DNA of 26,621 nt, taken from IMG/VR virus record IMGVR_UViG_3300048587_000131, positions 1 through 26,621 of that record. One strand, given 5' to 3'. Shown piece by piece: positions 18,617 to 26,621 of this stretch; position 1 is the stretch's first letter; each line of letters starts with the position of its first letter. The notes under the pieces are model-generated. The model saw only the letters and a program-made list of their open reading frames with translations. It was not told the DNA's origin and made no database searches. The DNA is from a virus. The translations under genes were made by a program, and so were the position numbers.

Positions 18617-19385
18617 GGGATTGATGTTCTCTGAGACATTTGCAGAGCTTCTAGGCGAGCTAGAGGGTATTAAGCATGAGTTTTACTGGGCGCATGAAAA
18701 AGGGCTTCCAGAGTGCTTTAATGAGCCTACAGAACGTGCTTTAGCCGACCCAGAAGTATTTGCTGTGCTTATATGCGAAGATGATATGATGCTACCCAGG
18801 GGCATACTACGCAAGATGTTTGAAAAGAACTATCCTGTAGTAGCGCTAGACTATCCATTTCAGCAAGACGGCGACTCTACTTGCCTACATGACCCTAAAG
18901 GCTACGCCTACTGGACTGGTACTGGATTTATACTAATAGCTCGTCAAGTATTAGAGAATATGGAGAAACCTATCTGGCGCACCGACACTACCTTTGACCC
19001 ACTAATAGATAAGGATACTATTCACTTTTGGCCACGTAAGCTAGATAGAATTTTCTACGGGTTACACGACCTGAGATTTGGATTATTACTGTATTCGGCG
19101 GGCGTACCAGTTCTACCAATGAAACAGACAGCAGGACAACGTAAGCTGCTTAAATTAGGCGAGGCACATACAAACGACGGGGCGCACGAAATATATCACC
19201 TAACGAAAGTCGGCAGAGATTTAGTCAGTGGCATGATTACCCCCGAAAACTCCGAGATGTTCTTGGGGGCGATGAATCGTGTCCAGAATGTCAAGATATG
19301 GGAAAAGAAACCACCATTTATCTCATACGATGAAAACGACCAGCCATATCTAAATGACGGCAGAAAGTTTGAGACCGTACTATGA
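18585..19385 (+). CDS. Glycosyltransferase-like protein, GT-A fold (tandem paralogue 1)
   Basis: A 266-residue protein. Its N-terminal Rossmann-like strand (MDKLAVIVPSRGLMFS) and the acidic motif ICEDDMML (Glu65-Asp-Asp67, in the place of a metal-binding DxD) point to a GT-A glycosyltransferase. Later features are YWTGTGFILIARQVL, GLHDLRFG and the near-C-terminal QRKLLKLGEAHTNDGAHEI. It is clearly homologous to the next gene. It should use a nucleotide sugar to glycosylate an acceptor that cannot be identified here. I chose the ATG at 18585 (residue 6 of the open frame), which has GGAG upstream. It opens a six-gene sugar cassette. Confidence 0.7.
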   Translation: MDKLAVIVPSRGLMFSETFAELLGELEGIKHEFYWAHEKGLPECFNEPTERALADPEVFAVLICEDDMMLPRGILRKMFEKNYPVVALDYPFQQDGDSTCLHDPKGYAYWTGTGFILIARQVLENMEKPIWRTDTTFDPLIDKDTIHFWPRKLDRIFYGLHDLRFGLLLYSAGVPVLPMKQTAGQRKLLKLGEAHTNDGAHEIYHLTKVGRDLVSGMITPENSEMFLGAMNRVQNVKIWEKKPPFISYDENDQPYLNDGRKFETVL

Positions 19386-20218
19386 AAATCGGAGTTATTT
19401 TTCCAAGTCGTGGACTTGTCTTTAGCCGAACGGCTGACGAGTTACTGCAGAACCTAAAGAAGTATGATTACAAAATTTTCTTCTCACACAGACGCCCAAT
19501 TCCCGAATGTTTTAATGAACCACTAGAAGAAGCCTTAAGAGACAATACTATTACTCATATTTGGTTCGTAGAAGATGATATGGTGATGTCTACTCGTACC
19601 CTCACTAGATTACTAGAAGTAGACAAAGCTGTAGTTACTGCTGATTATCCAGTAAATAAGAGTGGTAGGGGTGCAGTATTTAAACTAAAGAATCAGATTA
19701 TCTATACAGGAACAGGCTGTCTACTAGTCAAGCGAGAAGTGTTTGACGAACTAAAACGCCCGTTCTTTAGAGTAGATGTTAGGTGGCGATTTAAGAACTA
19801 TGAAGACCAGATTAAACTATCGTCATATCACGTAGAAGATAAAGGTTACGGACTGCACGATATAACTTTCTGTATGGCACTCTATGAGAGAAGTATTCCT
19901 ATTCACGCCATTAAACAAAGTTTATCTCAACGTAAACTTGTATCACTTGGAAAAGCTGGTACTAATGACGGCGCCCACAACATAGAAATCTGGAAAGACA
20001 TAGAAAAAGACCAACTACTAAAAGACATTAAAAGCTGGCCAATAGAAAAGGCTGGCAGTCTAATAGTAGTGGAAACTGAATACGGACAAATGAACGTAAC
20101 TGAGTCACACGCCAAAAAACTTATTAAGTTAGGCATGGCAACTAAAGTACCTAAAAGACCCTTAGTGGTAGATTGGAGTGGGTTCAATGAATCTCCTAAT
20201 AGCAGTAATCACCTATAA
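19382..20218 (+). CDS. Glycosyltransferase-like protein, GT-A fold (tandem paralogue 2)
   Basis: A 278-residue paralogue of the preceding gene. They share PSRGL.FS near the start, PECFNEP, the VEDDM acidic motif (Glu64-Asp66), DYP, YTGTG, YGLHD and the QRKLVSLGKAGTNDGAHNIE segment. It has about 50 extra residues at the C-terminus. The start forms an ATGA overlap with the upstream gene. Divergence is large enough to suggest an old duplication with different acceptors or sugars, rather than a recent copy. Function is inferred from fold only. Confidence 0.7.
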   Translation: MKIGVIFPSRGLVFSRTADELLQNLKKYDYKIFFSHRRPIPECFNEPLEEALRDNTITHIWFVEDDMVMSTRTLTRLLEVDKAVVTADYPVNKSGRGAVFKLKNQIIYTGTGCLLVKREVFDELKRPFFRVDVRWRFKNYEDQIKLSSYHVEDKGYGLHDITFCMALYERSIPIHAIKQSLSQRKLVSLGKAGTNDGAHNIEIWKDIEKDQLLKDIKSWPIEKAGSLIVVETEYGQMNVTESHAKKLIKLGMATKVPKRPLVVDWSGFNESPNSSNHL

Positions 20219-20909
20219 CAGACTGGACTATACAAAGAAGACCCTACGGATGTTGTGGGACACAATCGAAGTTCCACACTATATCGTAGTGGTAGACAAC
20301 AACTCCACAGACGGCACCCAAGAATACCTACAAAAACTACTTAGTAGAAACCATATAGACAAAGTTATCCTCAACCCAGAAAATTATTATCCAGGTAAAG
20401 CAACTAATATAGCTTGGCGGGATGGACTACAGGAGTTTGACGCCACCCACCTAATGCGACTAGATAACGATATGCACTTATCTAAGGGCTGGGATTTAGC
20501 GGCTGAACAGTATTTTAAGAAGATACCTACGCTTGGGCAACTAGGCATAGACAACGACGCCATAGATACACCCAAAGCTAAATTACGAGAAATGTCGCTT
20601 AACGGTATGACGATAAATCCTTATCCTGGCTGTGTTGGCGGTCCCTGTATTATCAGGCGTAAGCTATGGGATATGGGTATCAGATACGACGAAGATAGAT
20701 GGGAGGGTAGCAACTCCCCACTACAAGAGGATTCTCGCCTATCTAAGAAGATACGAGACACTGGCTATATACACGGCCACATGACAGATGGTTTATGCTG
20801 GACTTTTGCCAATAAGGATAACTGGCATGAGCATAAAGATTATTATATTAAAACTATGGGCGACAGGGGCTACATTGAAAATGTGCAGTTCCTAGAAGGG
20901 TTGAAGTGA
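20187..20909 (+). CDS. GT2-family glycosyltransferase
   Basis: A 240-residue family 2 glycosyltransferase: MNLLIAVITYNRLDYTKKTL, then VDNNSTDGTQ (37-46) for nucleotide binding and the DxD-type LDND (92-95). A C-terminal part with DSRLSKKIRDTGYIHGHM follows. GT2 enzymes are inverting transferases using UDP-, dTDP- or GDP-sugars. The ATG at 20187 has GGAG upstream and lies 32 bp inside the previous gene. No membrane segment is present, so it acts in the cytoplasm. Confidence 0.85.
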   Translation: MNLLIAVITYNRLDYTKKTLRMLWDTIEVPHYIVVVDNNSTDGTQEYLQKLLSRNHIDKVILNPENYYPGKATNIAWRDGLQEFDATHLMRLDNDMHLSKGWDLAAEQYFKKIPTLGQLGIDNDAIDTPKAKLREMSLNGMTINPYPGCVGGPCIIRRKLWDMGIRYDEDRWEGSNSPLQEDSRLSKKIRDTGYIHGHMTDGLCWTFANKDNWHEHKDYYIKTMGDRGYIENVQFLEGLK

Positions 20910-21790
20910 AGTCATTTATTACAGGTGGAGCTGGATTTGTCGGCAAACACCTAAAAGAACTGTTAGAAGCAGAGGGGCAAGAAGTAATTGTGTACGACCT
21001 AGTAGACGGCTGGGATATACTATCACACGAACTATATGACGCACTTAAAAGACACAAGCCCGACTATATTTATCATTTGGCGGCTATGGCGTCTGTACCA
21101 CAATCTTTCGCCGAACCAAGAGAATGTATCACGACTAATATAGAGGGAAGTGTAGCCTTACTGGAAGCTGTTAGAGAGTTAAATTTTGTCACCAATATCT
21201 TACTAGCCTCTAGTACCGAAGTCTACTCACCAGCACTTGACGACACACCACTAGATGTAGGGAGCGCAATCCACCCAAGGACACCATACGGAGTATCTAA
21301 ACTAGCTATGGAACAAATGGCTGGAATCTACGCATCTGCTTACGGAATGAATATAGTTGTCACTCGCACCACTAACCACACTGGACCAGGTCAAGACGGC
21401 CCATACGCTGTCACAAGTTTTGCCAAACAAATAGTAGCCATAGAGCGTGGTGAACAGGATGAACTGAAACATGGAGATTTGACTAGCTTTAAGAGCTACT
21501 TAGACGTCAGGGACGTAGTTAAGGCTTATAGATTAGCGATAGATATGCAACCATACGTCTACAATATTGCTTCAGATGAAACCTATGAGATGCAGGGACT
21601 ATTAGACCGACTTGTTGCCAACGCTAAAGTACCTGTTAAAACATCTAAAGATACCGCTTTAATTCGCCCATACGCTCCTGATAAAACTCGCTACCTAACC
21701 AGTAGCAAACTGAAGGATGCTGGATGGAAACCAGAATATAACATAGAAAGAACATTAAATGACGTACTTGAGTACTGGAGGACAAAATGA
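20906..21790 (+). CDS. NAD-dependent nucleotide-sugar epimerase/reductase (GDP-4-keto-6-deoxymannose reductase-like)
   Basis: A 294-residue extended short-chain dehydrogenase. It shows TGGAGFVG (6-13) for NAD(P) binding, the SSTEVY catalytic segment (102-107), YGVSK (Tyr128, Lys132) and NHTGPGQ (157-163). The last is typical of GDP-mannose dehydratases and GDP-4-keto-6-deoxymannose reductases. FKSYLDVRDVVKAY also favours the reductase branch, which would make GDP-6-deoxysugar (for example GDP-rhamnose). The 4,6-dehydratase needed upstream is not in the window. Start is GTG within a GTGA overlap. It supplies sugar donor for the neighbouring transferases. Confidence 0.8.
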   Translation: MKSFITGGAGFVGKHLKELLEAEGQEVIVYDLVDGWDILSHELYDALKRHKPDYIYHLAAMASVPQSFAEPRECITTNIEGSVALLEAVRELNFVTNILLASSTEVYSPALDDTPLDVGSAIHPRTPYGVSKLAMEQMAGIYASAYGMNIVVTRTTNHTGPGQDGPYAVTSFAKQIVAIERGEQDELKHGDLTSFKSYLDVRDVVKAYRLAIDMQPYVYNIASDETYEMQGLLDRLVANAKVPVKTSKDTALIRPYAPDKTRYLTSSKLKDAGWKPEYNIERTLNDVLEYWRTK

Positions 21791-22983
21791 GAACAATTAC
21801 TAACTGTAGAAGCTGTAACGGAGAGATAAAAGAGTTCCTTGATTTGGGTGTTCAATTCACTTCAGACTTCAGAGAAGATAACTCTGACACACCAGCCTAT
21901 CCTATAGTGGCTGTTAAATGTGTGGATTGCCACCTAGTTCAACTACGAGATACTACACCTAGCCATGAAATGTACCATGATAACTACGGTTTCAAATCGG
22001 GTGTGTCTAACTCTATTAAAGACGACCTTAAAGATAACGTAGAAAACGCCTTAGAGTTTATTCCAAAACCCGAAAACTGGTTAGACATAGCTAGTAATGA
22101 CGGCACCCTACTAAGTTATGTGCCAAAATCTGTTTACAGGGTGGGAATCGACCCAATCACTAAATACTGTAAAATGGCAGAAGAACACGCAGACTATATA
22201 GTAAATGACTTCTTTAACTACGATAAACTAGAACACTTCAAATTTGACGTAATTACATCTATTAGTTGTTTCTATGATATGGACGACCCAAATGGATTTG
22301 TAGAGGGTGTGGCGAAAGTTCTCGCCAAAGACGGAATCTGGATAGTACAACAAAACTACCTACTACCTACAATGGAACTAAACGCCGTAGATAACTTCTG
22401 CCACGAACACCTCGAATACTACACCCTACTATCTATGGAACCACTATTAGAACGGCACGGACTAGAAGTAATAGACTTGTCTACAAGCATGGTAAACGGT
22501 GGAAGTCTGCGAACTGTAATTGCTCACAAAGACAGGTGGGGCGTATCTAAGATGGTAGAACAACAGCGCCAAATAGAGGCTGACTTCAAACTAGATACAG
22601 ACGAACCGTATGAAAGATTTGCTAGTGATGTTTGGAAGAATCTACGAGAATTAAAATTATTCATAACTGACGCAAACTCCAAAGGCAAAACAGTTGCTAT
22701 TCTGGCCGCTTCTACTAGGGGAGCTACAATTTGGCAAGCTGCGGGAATTGGTCCAGATGATGTGCTGTTCGCAGTCGAGCGTAATCCCGAAAAGGTCGGC
22801 AAATACTTTAACGCTATCCACGTACCAATTGTAAGTGAAGAAGAAGCAAGAGAGCGCAAGCCTGATTATATGATAGTGGGGCCTTGGTTCTTTGCTGACG
22901 AAATCATAGACAGAGAAAGAGAATATGTAGCCAATGGAGGAACTTTAGTAATACCACTACCTAAACTAGAGATTATCCAATGA
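21787..22983 (+). CDS. Nucleotide-sugar C-methyltransferase (SAM-dependent, zinc-binding)
   Basis: A 398-residue protein with the three-part layout of deoxysugar C-methyltransferases. An N-terminal zinc site has Cys7, Cys10, Cys45 and Cys48. A SAM domain has WLDIASNDGTLLSY (98-111) and the conserved NFCHEHLEYYTLL segment that holds catalytic residues. A C-terminal Rossmann-like domain has ILAASTRGATIW and ends in YVANGGTLVIPLPKL. These enzymes add a methyl group to a keto-sugar carbon, making branched sugars in antibiotics and surface glycans. The start overlaps the previous stop (ATGA). With the reductase-like neighbour, it predicts a branched deoxysugar. Confidence 0.88.
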   Translation: MRTITNCRSCNGEIKEFLDLGVQFTSDFREDNSDTPAYPIVAVKCVDCHLVQLRDTTPSHEMYHDNYGFKSGVSNSIKDDLKDNVENALEFIPKPENWLDIASNDGTLLSYVPKSVYRVGIDPITKYCKMAEEHADYIVNDFFNYDKLEHFKFDVITSISCFYDMDDPNGFVEGVAKVLAKDGIWIVQQNYLLPTMELNAVDNFCHEHLEYYTLLSMEPLLERHGLEVIDLSTSMVNGGSLRTVIAHKDRWGVSKMVEQQRQIEADFKLDTDEPYERFASDVWKNLRELKLFITDANSKGKTVAILAASTRGATIWQAAGIGPDDVLFAVERNPEKVGKYFNAIHVPIVSEEEARERKPDYMIVGPWFFADEIIDREREYVANGGTLVIPLPKLEIIQ

Positions 22984-23630
22984 CGCTAGGTATATACATA
23001 CCGACATTTGGCAGGGCAGACAAGCTACAAGCTGTCGCCGATAATCTAAAAGAAAACACCAAATCTGACTATAACCTTTACTGGTGTGTTGAAGAACATG
23101 ACACCGAAAGCATAGACAAGGCTCTGGCTACTGGCGCCACAATAGTAATTAACACTAGAAAGCCAACCTATTCAGACGCCCTACAATGTATCTACGAAGT
23201 TACAGATGAGGAGATATTCCTTTGGGGTAATGACGACTTCTATTTTCTACCTAATTGGGACGAGCAACCAATGGAGATGATGAAAGACGAAAACATCGGT
23301 GTGCTTGGACTACATGACGGCAACCCAAAAACAAGATACTGGTCCATCTCACTAGTTAGGCGCAAATATATAACCGAGCAGTCTGGAGTAGTAGATATGC
23401 CTAATCGTGTGCTATATCCCTATCACCACAACTTTGTTGATGACGAACTAACAGCTACAGCTATTAAAAGAGGTGTGTGGTCGCATTGTGAAGCGCCTTG
23501 TATCCTACACCAGCACCACAGCTTTAAGTGGTTGGGTGATTTTCCCCACGATGAAACCTACGCCAAAAACGATAAGCACGTAGCAATAGACGCCGAAACT
23601 TACAATAACAGAATACATTTGTGGCAGTAA
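22980..23630 (+). CDS. GT2-like glycosyltransferase
   Basis: A 216-residue GT-A/GT2-like protein: GIYIPTFGRADKLQAVADNL at the start and WGNDDFYFLPNWDE (Asn84-Asp-Asp86) as the DxD-like metal site. A C-terminal half with HHNFVDDELTATAIKRG and clustered histidines follows (ILHQHHSFKWLGDF). It overlaps the methyltransferase stop by ATGA. It probably transfers the sugar made by the two preceding enzymes, but the acceptor is unknown. It is the last gene of the sugar cassette; a conserved intergenic element and the fibre-like genes follow. Confidence 0.75.
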   Translation: MTLGIYIPTFGRADKLQAVADNLKENTKSDYNLYWCVEEHDTESIDKALATGATIVINTRKPTYSDALQCIYEVTDEEIFLWGNDDFYFLPNWDEQPMEMMKDENIGVLGLHDGNPKTRYWSISLVRRKYITEQSGVVDMPNRVLYPYHHNFVDDELTATAIKRGVWSHCEAPCILHQHHSFKWLGDFPHDETYAKNDKHVAIDAETYNNRIHLWQ

Positions 23631-23664
23631 TATGGTAGTATTTAACTAACTGGGCCTATAGGAC
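23626..23664 (+). promoter_or_regulatory. Conserved intergenic element before the fibre-type gene (copy 2)
   Basis: Thirty-nine bases starting at the end of the last sugar gene match the 38-base element at 14034-14071, base for base over most of the length with small indels. Both start at the preceding stop codon and end AGGAC a few bases before an ATG. Because the two downstream proteins are unrelated, conservation must be for DNA or RNA function. Confidence 0.55.
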
Positions 23665-23668
23665 ACCA

Positions 23669-24577
23669 ATGGATTTTGACCGAATAAATCAGCTTAACCA
23701 ACAGAAAAAGCAAGAAGCTGAAAAAGCCCAACTACTACAGACGATTGAAACTGCTGGCGATAAGGTGGCTAGTGCTGTAATTCAGACCGAACGCAACACT
23801 AAAAAGGTTACTATTACTAATGACCTCGCCAAACCACAAGACATCAATAAGGTCGTAGAGGCAGTTAATAAATTAGGTGGCGAACTAAAGCCCAAAGACC
23901 TCAAGCCAGTAACAGACGCACTCGACCAAGTTAGTCAAGCTATTGCCAAACTTCCTACCAAATACCCAGACTTCCCTGAATTCCCTGATTATCCAGAAGC
24001 TAAAGAAGATATTAAAGTTACTAACCTGTCTGAACTAAAGAGTTACTTTGAAGATGTAGTTACTGCTGTCGGTAAACTAAAGACCGATATTAAATTTGAC
24101 CCAAAGATAGAAATCAAACCAGCAGACGTTAAGGTAACAGAAAAAAACATAGATTTAACGCCAATTACTAAGGGACTAGCTAATTTAGAAAAAGCCCTTA
24201 AGTCTATTGAGACGCCAAACTTTGATACCACGGAACTGTCTATAGGACTTACACAGGTAAAAGAGAGTATCCAGAATCTTACATTTCCAGCATCTAATTT
24301 CATGCTTCCCTTTGTAGATGAAGAAGGTAGTGGCGCCCAAATACAACTAAGTTCTGGTAAACTACCAGTAGAAGCAACCCTAACCCCTGCACCTATCTTT
24401 GACATACGAAACATTGAAGAAGATGCAACTTATAAATACTTTGGCTTTGAAGAACGTGGTGGCACTAACTGGCGTATTATGCGTAAGACTTTGGCAACAA
24501 GTGCCTTTCTATACGCTACTGGTACGTCAGACTATGCAACTAACTGGACTGGAAAGGCAGGTTTAACCTATGCGTAA
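23669..24577 (+). CDS. Tail fibre/stalk-like protein with coiled-coil repeats
   Basis: A 302-residue protein. The first ~200 residues are rich in short heptad helices and degenerate lysine-rich segments (NQQKKQEAEKAQLLQTIETA; ALDQVSQAIAKL; GLANLEKALKSIET), as in trimeric fibre stalks. A glutamate/proline turn (YPDFPEFPDYPEAKED) interrupts them. The C-terminal ~60 residues (YKYFGFEERGGTNWRIMRKT and GTSDYATNWTGKAGLTYA) form a compact motif seen in phage small fibre or virion proteins. It starts the tail/fibre block, with AGGAC of the conserved element as ribosome site. Trimeric attachment to the tail is inferred, not shown. Confidence 0.65.
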   Translation: MDFDRINQLNQQKKQEAEKAQLLQTIETAGDKVASAVIQTERNTKKVTITNDLAKPQDINKVVEAVNKLGGELKPKDLKPVTDALDQVSQAIAKLPTKYPDFPEFPDYPEAKEDIKVTNLSELKSYFEDVVTAVGKLKTDIKFDPKIEIKPADVKVTEKNIDLTPITKGLANLEKALKSIETPNFDTTELSIGLTQVKESIQNLTFPASNFMLPFVDEEGSGAQIQLSSGKLPVEATLTPAPIFDIRNIEEDATYKYFGFEERGGTNWRIMRKTLATSAFLYATGTSDYATNWTGKAGLTYA

Positions 24578-24598
24578 AATAATAACTAAGGAGAAATA

Positions 24599-25006
24599 AT
24601 GTCAAAAGGAAACACAACCGAGAACGACTTTGTAAAGTTCGTTTTCAACGCAACAGCTATGCCTTCATACGGCTCTAACCTATATGTATCACTACATACA
24701 GCAGACCCAGGTGAAGCAGGCGACCAAACTACATCAGAAGCAACCTATACAGACTATGCAAGAGTACTAGTATCAAGAGACGGTGCTGGCTGGACTGTAT
24801 CAGGAAACGAAGCAGAAAACACAGCAGAGATAACCTTCCCTGAATGTACTGGTGGAACAAACACGATTACACACGTAGCAGTAGGTACAGCAGCTTCAGG
24901 TGCAGGTCAAATACTATACTCAGGAGCATTAACAGCCTCTATAGCAGTATCTAACCTCATCACACCAAGATTTCCTGCTGGCACACTAATAATGCAGGAG
25001 GACTAA
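24599..25006 (+). CDS. Phage virion protein of tail-fibre type (135 aa)
   Basis: A 135-residue beta-rich protein. Segments SNLYVSLHTADPGEAGDQTT, YARVLVSRDGAGWTVSG and THVAVGTAASGAGQILYSGA match the layout of a widespread small phage protein found beside fibre genes (VALHTADPG near the N-terminus, YARV..., then THVAIG...). It is probably a structural component of fibre or baseplate. TAAGGAG precedes the ATG. Glycine, alanine, serine and threonine dominate, as in virion proteins. Confidence 0.75.
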   Translation: MSKGNTTENDFVKFVFNATAMPSYGSNLYVSLHTADPGEAGDQTTSEATYTDYARVLVSRDGAGWTVSGNEAENTAEITFPECTGGTNTITHVAVGTAASGAGQILYSGALTASIAVSNLITPRFPAGTLIMQED

Positions 25007-25008
25007 TA

Positions 25009-25629
25009 ATGGCTGAATCATATACCCAACTACCACCAAACTCTACAGGTAACAAAATTAGAACCAGAACTAAAGTTATTGGTGCAAACACCGTACACGA
25101 ACAAGCTGTATACCAAGCTGCACTTCCTACCTATTACGCTTTAGCAGATGCAACAGCTTTCGCAGCTAACAAACATCTTATTTCAATTCTAAACGCTACT
25201 GGTTCAGGTAAAGTAGTATCTATTAAAAAGATGTTTATGATAAACACTCAACTTTCTTCCGTGACTGGTGTTGCAGTCCGAGCTGATGTTAAGCGTATGA
25301 CTGCTCACTCTGCTGGTACAGCAATAACTCCACAGTCTTGTGACAGCTTAAACGCTGCTTTACCTGCTGAAATTACCGTTAGAACAGGTGCAACCGTAAC
25401 AGAAGGTGCATTACTCTTTCCATTGACTTTCACAAACGATGAAGCTGGTGCAACTCAGGCTTTTCCAAGTACTCAGTTAATGGCTGGATTAAACTGGATG
25501 CCAGAAGGTGTTGAAACTCAAGAAACAAGATTACGACCTGGCGAAGGGCTAACGGTTAAGCAGATTACTTCTTCAACTGTCGGTCAATTTGCGTGGCTAA
25601 TTGTCTTTACGGTAGATGACGAGGTATAG
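25009..25629 (+). CDS. Probable virion/fibre-associated protein (tandem paralogue 1)
   Basis: A 206-residue beta-rich protein beginning MAESYTQLPPNSTGNKIRTR. Shared with the following gene are the N-terminal motif, ISILNATGSGKVVSIKKMFM, ATVTEGALLFPL, GLNWMPEGVE and the C-terminal EGLTVKQITSSTVGQFAWL. No catalytic motif is visible. In context it is likely a structural or receptor-contacting protein. AGGAGG precedes the ATG and only two bases separate it from the upstream stop. I know no named family. Confidence 0.65.
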   Translation: MAESYTQLPPNSTGNKIRTRTKVIGANTVHEQAVYQAALPTYYALADATAFAANKHLISILNATGSGKVVSIKKMFMINTQLSSVTGVAVRADVKRMTAHSAGTAITPQSCDSLNAALPAEITVRTGATVTEGALLFPLTFTNDEAGATQAFPSTQLMAGLNWMPEGVETQETRLRPGEGLTVKQITSSTVGQFAWLIVFTVDDEV

Positions 25630-25632
25630 ACT

Positions 25633-26250
25633 ATGGCTGAAAGCTATACTCAACTAAGTCCAAACTCAACAGGCAACAAGATACGAGAACGAGAACGTAC
25701 TATTGGTGCTGATGATGTGAGAGAACAGGCAGTCTTTCAAAGTGCTAGACAATCTTATGTTGCTCTTGTAGCAGATAGTGTATTCGCTAACTCCAAACAG
25801 CACTTCTCTATATTCAACGGCAGTGGTAGTGGTGTAATCGTTAGAGTGCAAAAACTCTACATTACTAATATGGTAGAAACTGCTGTCGCTGGTGGTATAA
25901 GACGACTTGATGTGAAGAAGATAAGTGCTTGCTCATCTGGTACAGATATAACTCCCCTTAAACAAGACAGTACAAACGATGATTTGCCAGCTCAAGTGTT
26001 AGTCAAAACTACTGCAACTGTGACTGAGGGTGCAATATTGTTTCCGTTAGTATTCCCTGATGATGAAATGCTACTCACTCAGAACTCAATGTCACAACAG
26101 CTATATTCAGGTATTAACTGGATACCAGAAGGCTTTGAACTACAAGAGTACACACTTAACGAAGACGAAGGAATTACTATTAAACAGATAACAAACTCAA
26201 CTGCTGGTACAGTTAGTTGGATTGTAGTCTTTAGCGTGGAGGAAGCGTAA
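25633..26250 (+). CDS. Probable virion/fibre-associated protein (tandem paralogue 2)
   Basis: A 205-residue paralogue of the preceding protein, with matching length and the same ordered motifs (MAESYTQLSPNSTGNKIRER; FSIFNGSGSGVIVRVQKLYI; ATVTEGAILFPL; GINWIPEGFE; EGITIKQITNSTAGTVSWIV). Nearly all differences lie in the middle and at surface-like positions. The pair probably arose by tandem duplication and then diverged, as happens for receptor-binding or decorating proteins. GAGG precedes the ATG; its stop overlaps the next ATG (TAATG). Confidence 0.65.
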   Translation: MAESYTQLSPNSTGNKIRERERTIGADDVREQAVFQSARQSYVALVADSVFANSKQHFSIFNGSGSGVIVRVQKLYITNMVETAVAGGIRRLDVKKISACSSGTDITPLKQDSTNDDLPAQVLVKTTATVTEGAILFPLVFPDDEMLLTQNSMSQQLYSGINWIPEGFELQEYTLNEDEGITIKQITNSTAGTVSWIVVFSVEEA

Positions 26251-26621
26251 TGCCACTTGCAACCTATTTCAATAATATGTGGTATGGCTCTGCTTCTGGT
26301 GCTACCTTTGGAGACGATAACGCTACGACTGTAGTTGCAGATATTCAGGGCTATGCTCAACCAGATAGTACAATTACTTCTACAGGAATTGTATTTGACG
26401 CAGATGCTACAAGACTAGTAAACAGTCCTGCAACTATTGAATCAATAGGAATAATAGCAACAGCTTCACCAAAGATGAGAGCTAGACCTACTGCAACCAT
26501 ATCTATAGGTTCACGACCAACAGCAGAAGATATTGCACAGGCTGTATGGGGTTCTGTCGCTGCTTCACTCAATACATCAGGCACAATGGGTGAGAAACTT
26601 AACGGTGCTGGTAGTGCTGGT
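26250..26621 (+). CDS. Tail fibre/spike-type protein, 3' end outside window
   Basis: The frame is open from the ATG at 26250 to the window edge (124 codons, incomplete). It begins MPLATYFNNMWYGSASGATF and later has TAEDIAQAVWGSVAASLNTS followed by GTMGEKLNGAGSAG. The DIA.AVW...GT.GE.LN pattern is common in phage fibre and baseplate proteins. Ribosome site GGAGG lies upstream inside the previous gene. The remaining part of the protein lies outside the window, so length and receptor domain are unknown. Confidence 0.75.
   Translation, partial: MPLATYFNNMWYGSASGATFGDDNATTVVADIQGYAQPDSTITSTGIVFDADATRLVNSPATIESIGIIATASPKMRARPTATISIGSRPTAEDIAQAVWGSVAASLNTSGTMGEKLNGAGSAG

Noticed and set aside
1-26621. 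CRISPR array, insertion sequence or integrase/attachment site
   Set aside because: No regularly spaced repeat array, transposase, recombinase or tRNA-overlapping repeat could be found by reading both strands.

Overview
This window looks like part of a tailed double-stranded DNA phage genome (or a very recently derived prophage). It has a small and large terminase, a P22-type portal, a probable scaffold, an HK97-fold major capsid protein, tail or fibre genes, and a lysis pair. No integrase, DNA polymerase or tape-measure gene is present. Base composition is AT-rich. Genes are tightly packed, often with ATGA or TAATG overlaps, and Shine-Dalgarno sites are mostly good AAGGAG types. TGA is an ordinary stop codon. 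The host cannot be read directly. The CHAP hydrolase resembles those I associate with Saccharibacteria (TM7) and Gram-positive bacteria, so a Patescibacteria host is a guess, not a conclusion.

Layout: (1) 1-594 holds three rightward small genes, the first cut by the window edge. (2) 619-8963 is a long leftward block. Its promoter-proximal part is early-type: small helical proteins, a KGG-motif protein, two HNH-type proteins plus an AP2-HNH homing-type endonuclease, a PD-(D/E)XK nuclease, a possible ssDNA-binding protein and a DNA cytosine methyltransferase. Its distal part ends in a glutaredoxin, an intrinsic terminator, a holin-like membrane protein and a CHAP endolysin. (3) 9.0-11.87 kb is a control region with a second leftward operon of four small genes (10042-10987). 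(4) 11871-26621 is the rightward structural operon: RHH regulator, TerS, TerL, portal, scaffold and capsid, then a terminator and a new promoter, then a six-gene glycan cassette, then fibre genes running off the window.

The control region is the densest part. It contains TGTGA-N6-TCACA-type dyads, two of which sit upstream of the two best leftward promoters at positions differing by one helical turn. A second promoter is bracketed by 19-bp repeats 63 bp apart and followed at once by an intrinsic terminator. There is a helically phased ladder of TATCAATA repeats, several perfect inverted repeats, and candidate structured RNAs. An RHH protein gene has a tandem 8-bp operator-like repeat over its own promoter.

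The genes suggest this programme. Leftward early transcription makes host-takeover, DNA-modifying and nuclease functions. The rightward operon then builds and fills the head. The inserted sugar genes (four glycosyltransferase-like proteins, a GDP-deoxysugar reductase-like enzyme and a C-methyltransferase) probably decorate virion or host surface with a branched deoxysugar. Small genes too short for a 60-codon cut-off were found at 8306-8458 and 10323-10493, and a weaker one at 9524-9667.
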